Origin: Reticulitermes lucifugus
Taxonomy: Eukaryota; Arthropoda; Insecta; Blattodea; Rhinotermitidae
Length of the DNA stretch: 40,103 bases
Direction: 5' to 3'
NCBI GenBank assembly: GCA_026260175.1
Contig: JAKCWW010002012.1
Span: 1 to 40,103, forward strand
The notes below the pieces were generated by a model. That model was not told the DNA's origin, ran no database searches, and worked only from the letters and a program-made list of their open reading frames with translations. The translations under genes were made by a program, and so were the position numbers. Below, in pieces: positions 39,561 to 40,103 of the stretch (the stretch's first letter is position 1; the number at the start of each line of letters is the position of its first letter).

Positions 39561-40103
39561 ATGCCATTAGGGGGGTTCAGGCACAACAAGGGGGTTGAAA
39601 TTAAATGGTACACATCAGCTTCTAGTTTATGCTGATGATGTTACTATATTGGGCGGAAGCGTACATGCTATAAAGAAAAACACAGAAGCTTTAGTAGTCA
39701 CTAGTAAGGAGATTGGTCTAGAAGTAAATGTTGAGAAAACTGAGTATATGGTCATGTCTCGAGATCAGAATGCAGGACAAAATCACAACATAAAGATAGA
39801 TAATAAATCTTCTGAAAGGGTGGAAGAGTTCATATATTTGGGAACAGCCCTAACGAATCGAAATTCCATTCAGGAAGATATCAAGAGCAGACTGAAGTCG
39901 GGGAACGCTTATCATTCGGTGCAGGATCGTCTATCTTCCAGTTTGCTATTCAAAAATACAAAGATTAAGATATACAGAACTATAGTTTTGCCTGGTGTTT
40001 TGTATGGGTGTGAAACTTGGTCTCTCACATTGAGGGAGGTACATAGGCTGAGGGTGTTCGAGAATAGGGTGCTGAGGCGGATATTTGGGCCTAAGAGGGA
40101 CGG
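39561..40103 (+). mobile_element. LINE (non-LTR retrotransposon), truncated by window end
   Basis: LINE sequence seems to start near ATGCCATTAGGGGGGTTCAG (resembling the AIRKVQ segment upstream of the catalytic motif) and continues off the right edge. A TAG at 39568-39570 and a probable one-base frame change in the G-rich stretch 39590-39600 suggest a copy already damaged at its left side. It is likely the same broad family as the MNLRVP-ending tails elsewhere in the window. Confidence 0.8.
39571..40103 (+). CDS. LINE reverse transcriptase, partial open frame
   Basis: The frame is open for 177 codons to the window edge with no start codon assigned. It contains NGTHQLLVYADDVTILGG with the catalytic YADD at 39628-39639, then a GLEVNVEKTEYMVMSR motif, IYLGTALTNRNSIQEDIKSR, LPGVLYGCETWSLTLREVHR and LRVFENRVLRRIFGPKRD. 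These are RT motifs C to E, the thumb and the start of the C-terminal region of a cockroach-type LINE ORF2. The reaction would be target-primed reverse transcription of its RNA. The upstream RT motifs and endonuclease are not in frame here, so I infer a 5'-damaged copy. Better preserved than any other coding relic in the window. Confidence 0.85.

Overview
This window looks like ordinary non-coding DNA from a large, repeat-rich, AT-rich animal genome. The best guess is an insect, most likely a cockroach (Blattodea, Periplaneta-like). The evidence is several tRNA-derived SINE families, degraded non-LTR retrotransposon (LINE) 3' ends, mariner, hAT and other Tc1/mariner-superfamily relics, abundant triplet microsatellites, and no bacterial-style gene packing. 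The species guess rests on my recollection of similar LINE and SINE sequences, not on a search. I found no credible host protein-coding gene, tRNA gene or rRNA gene. Apart from the reverse transcriptase at the right edge, the open frames are short, random-looking, or run through repeats.

Layout. 0.5-5.2 kb: a LINE 3' relic, SINEs of four types (called A-D here) and a 34-bp minisatellite. 5.2-11.2 kb: mostly unique DNA with scattered LINE tails and a (TAC)17 tract. 11.2-16.9 kb: a SINE interrupted by an assembly gap, two MITE-like elements, and degraded SINE and LINE copies. 17.1-18.4 kb: GAT-rich DNA and a 32-bp two-variant minisatellite. 20.5-21.75 kb: a dense stack of SINE-D, a 5'-truncated LINE with target-site duplication, a long palindrome with a hammerhead-like core, and a SINE-A with its own target-site duplication and an assembly gap. 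23.3-28.3 kb: three DNA-transposon relics (a Tc1/mariner-superfamily element with transposase C-terminus, a non-autonomous hAT, and an internally deleted mariner). 29.7-31.8 kb and 36.9-38.8 kb: more inverted repeats and hammerhead-like hairpins. 32.7-37.9 kb: a SINE-B cluster and tandem repeats. 39.1-39.4 kb: a hAT-like MITE. 39.56 kb to the end: the start of a LINE reverse-transcriptase frame with a YADD catalytic motif, running off the window.

The most interesting signal is a recurring RNA-like architecture: CTGATGA (or a variant), one extra base, a stem II hairpin of changing sequence, then GAAAC. It occurs at five or six loci. In two of them it lies between long inverted arms. The hairpin sequence differs from locus to locus while base pairing is kept, as expected for hammerhead motifs of Penelope-like retroelements. 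No genes here cooperate in a pathway; the elements are independent insertions, several nested or abutting.
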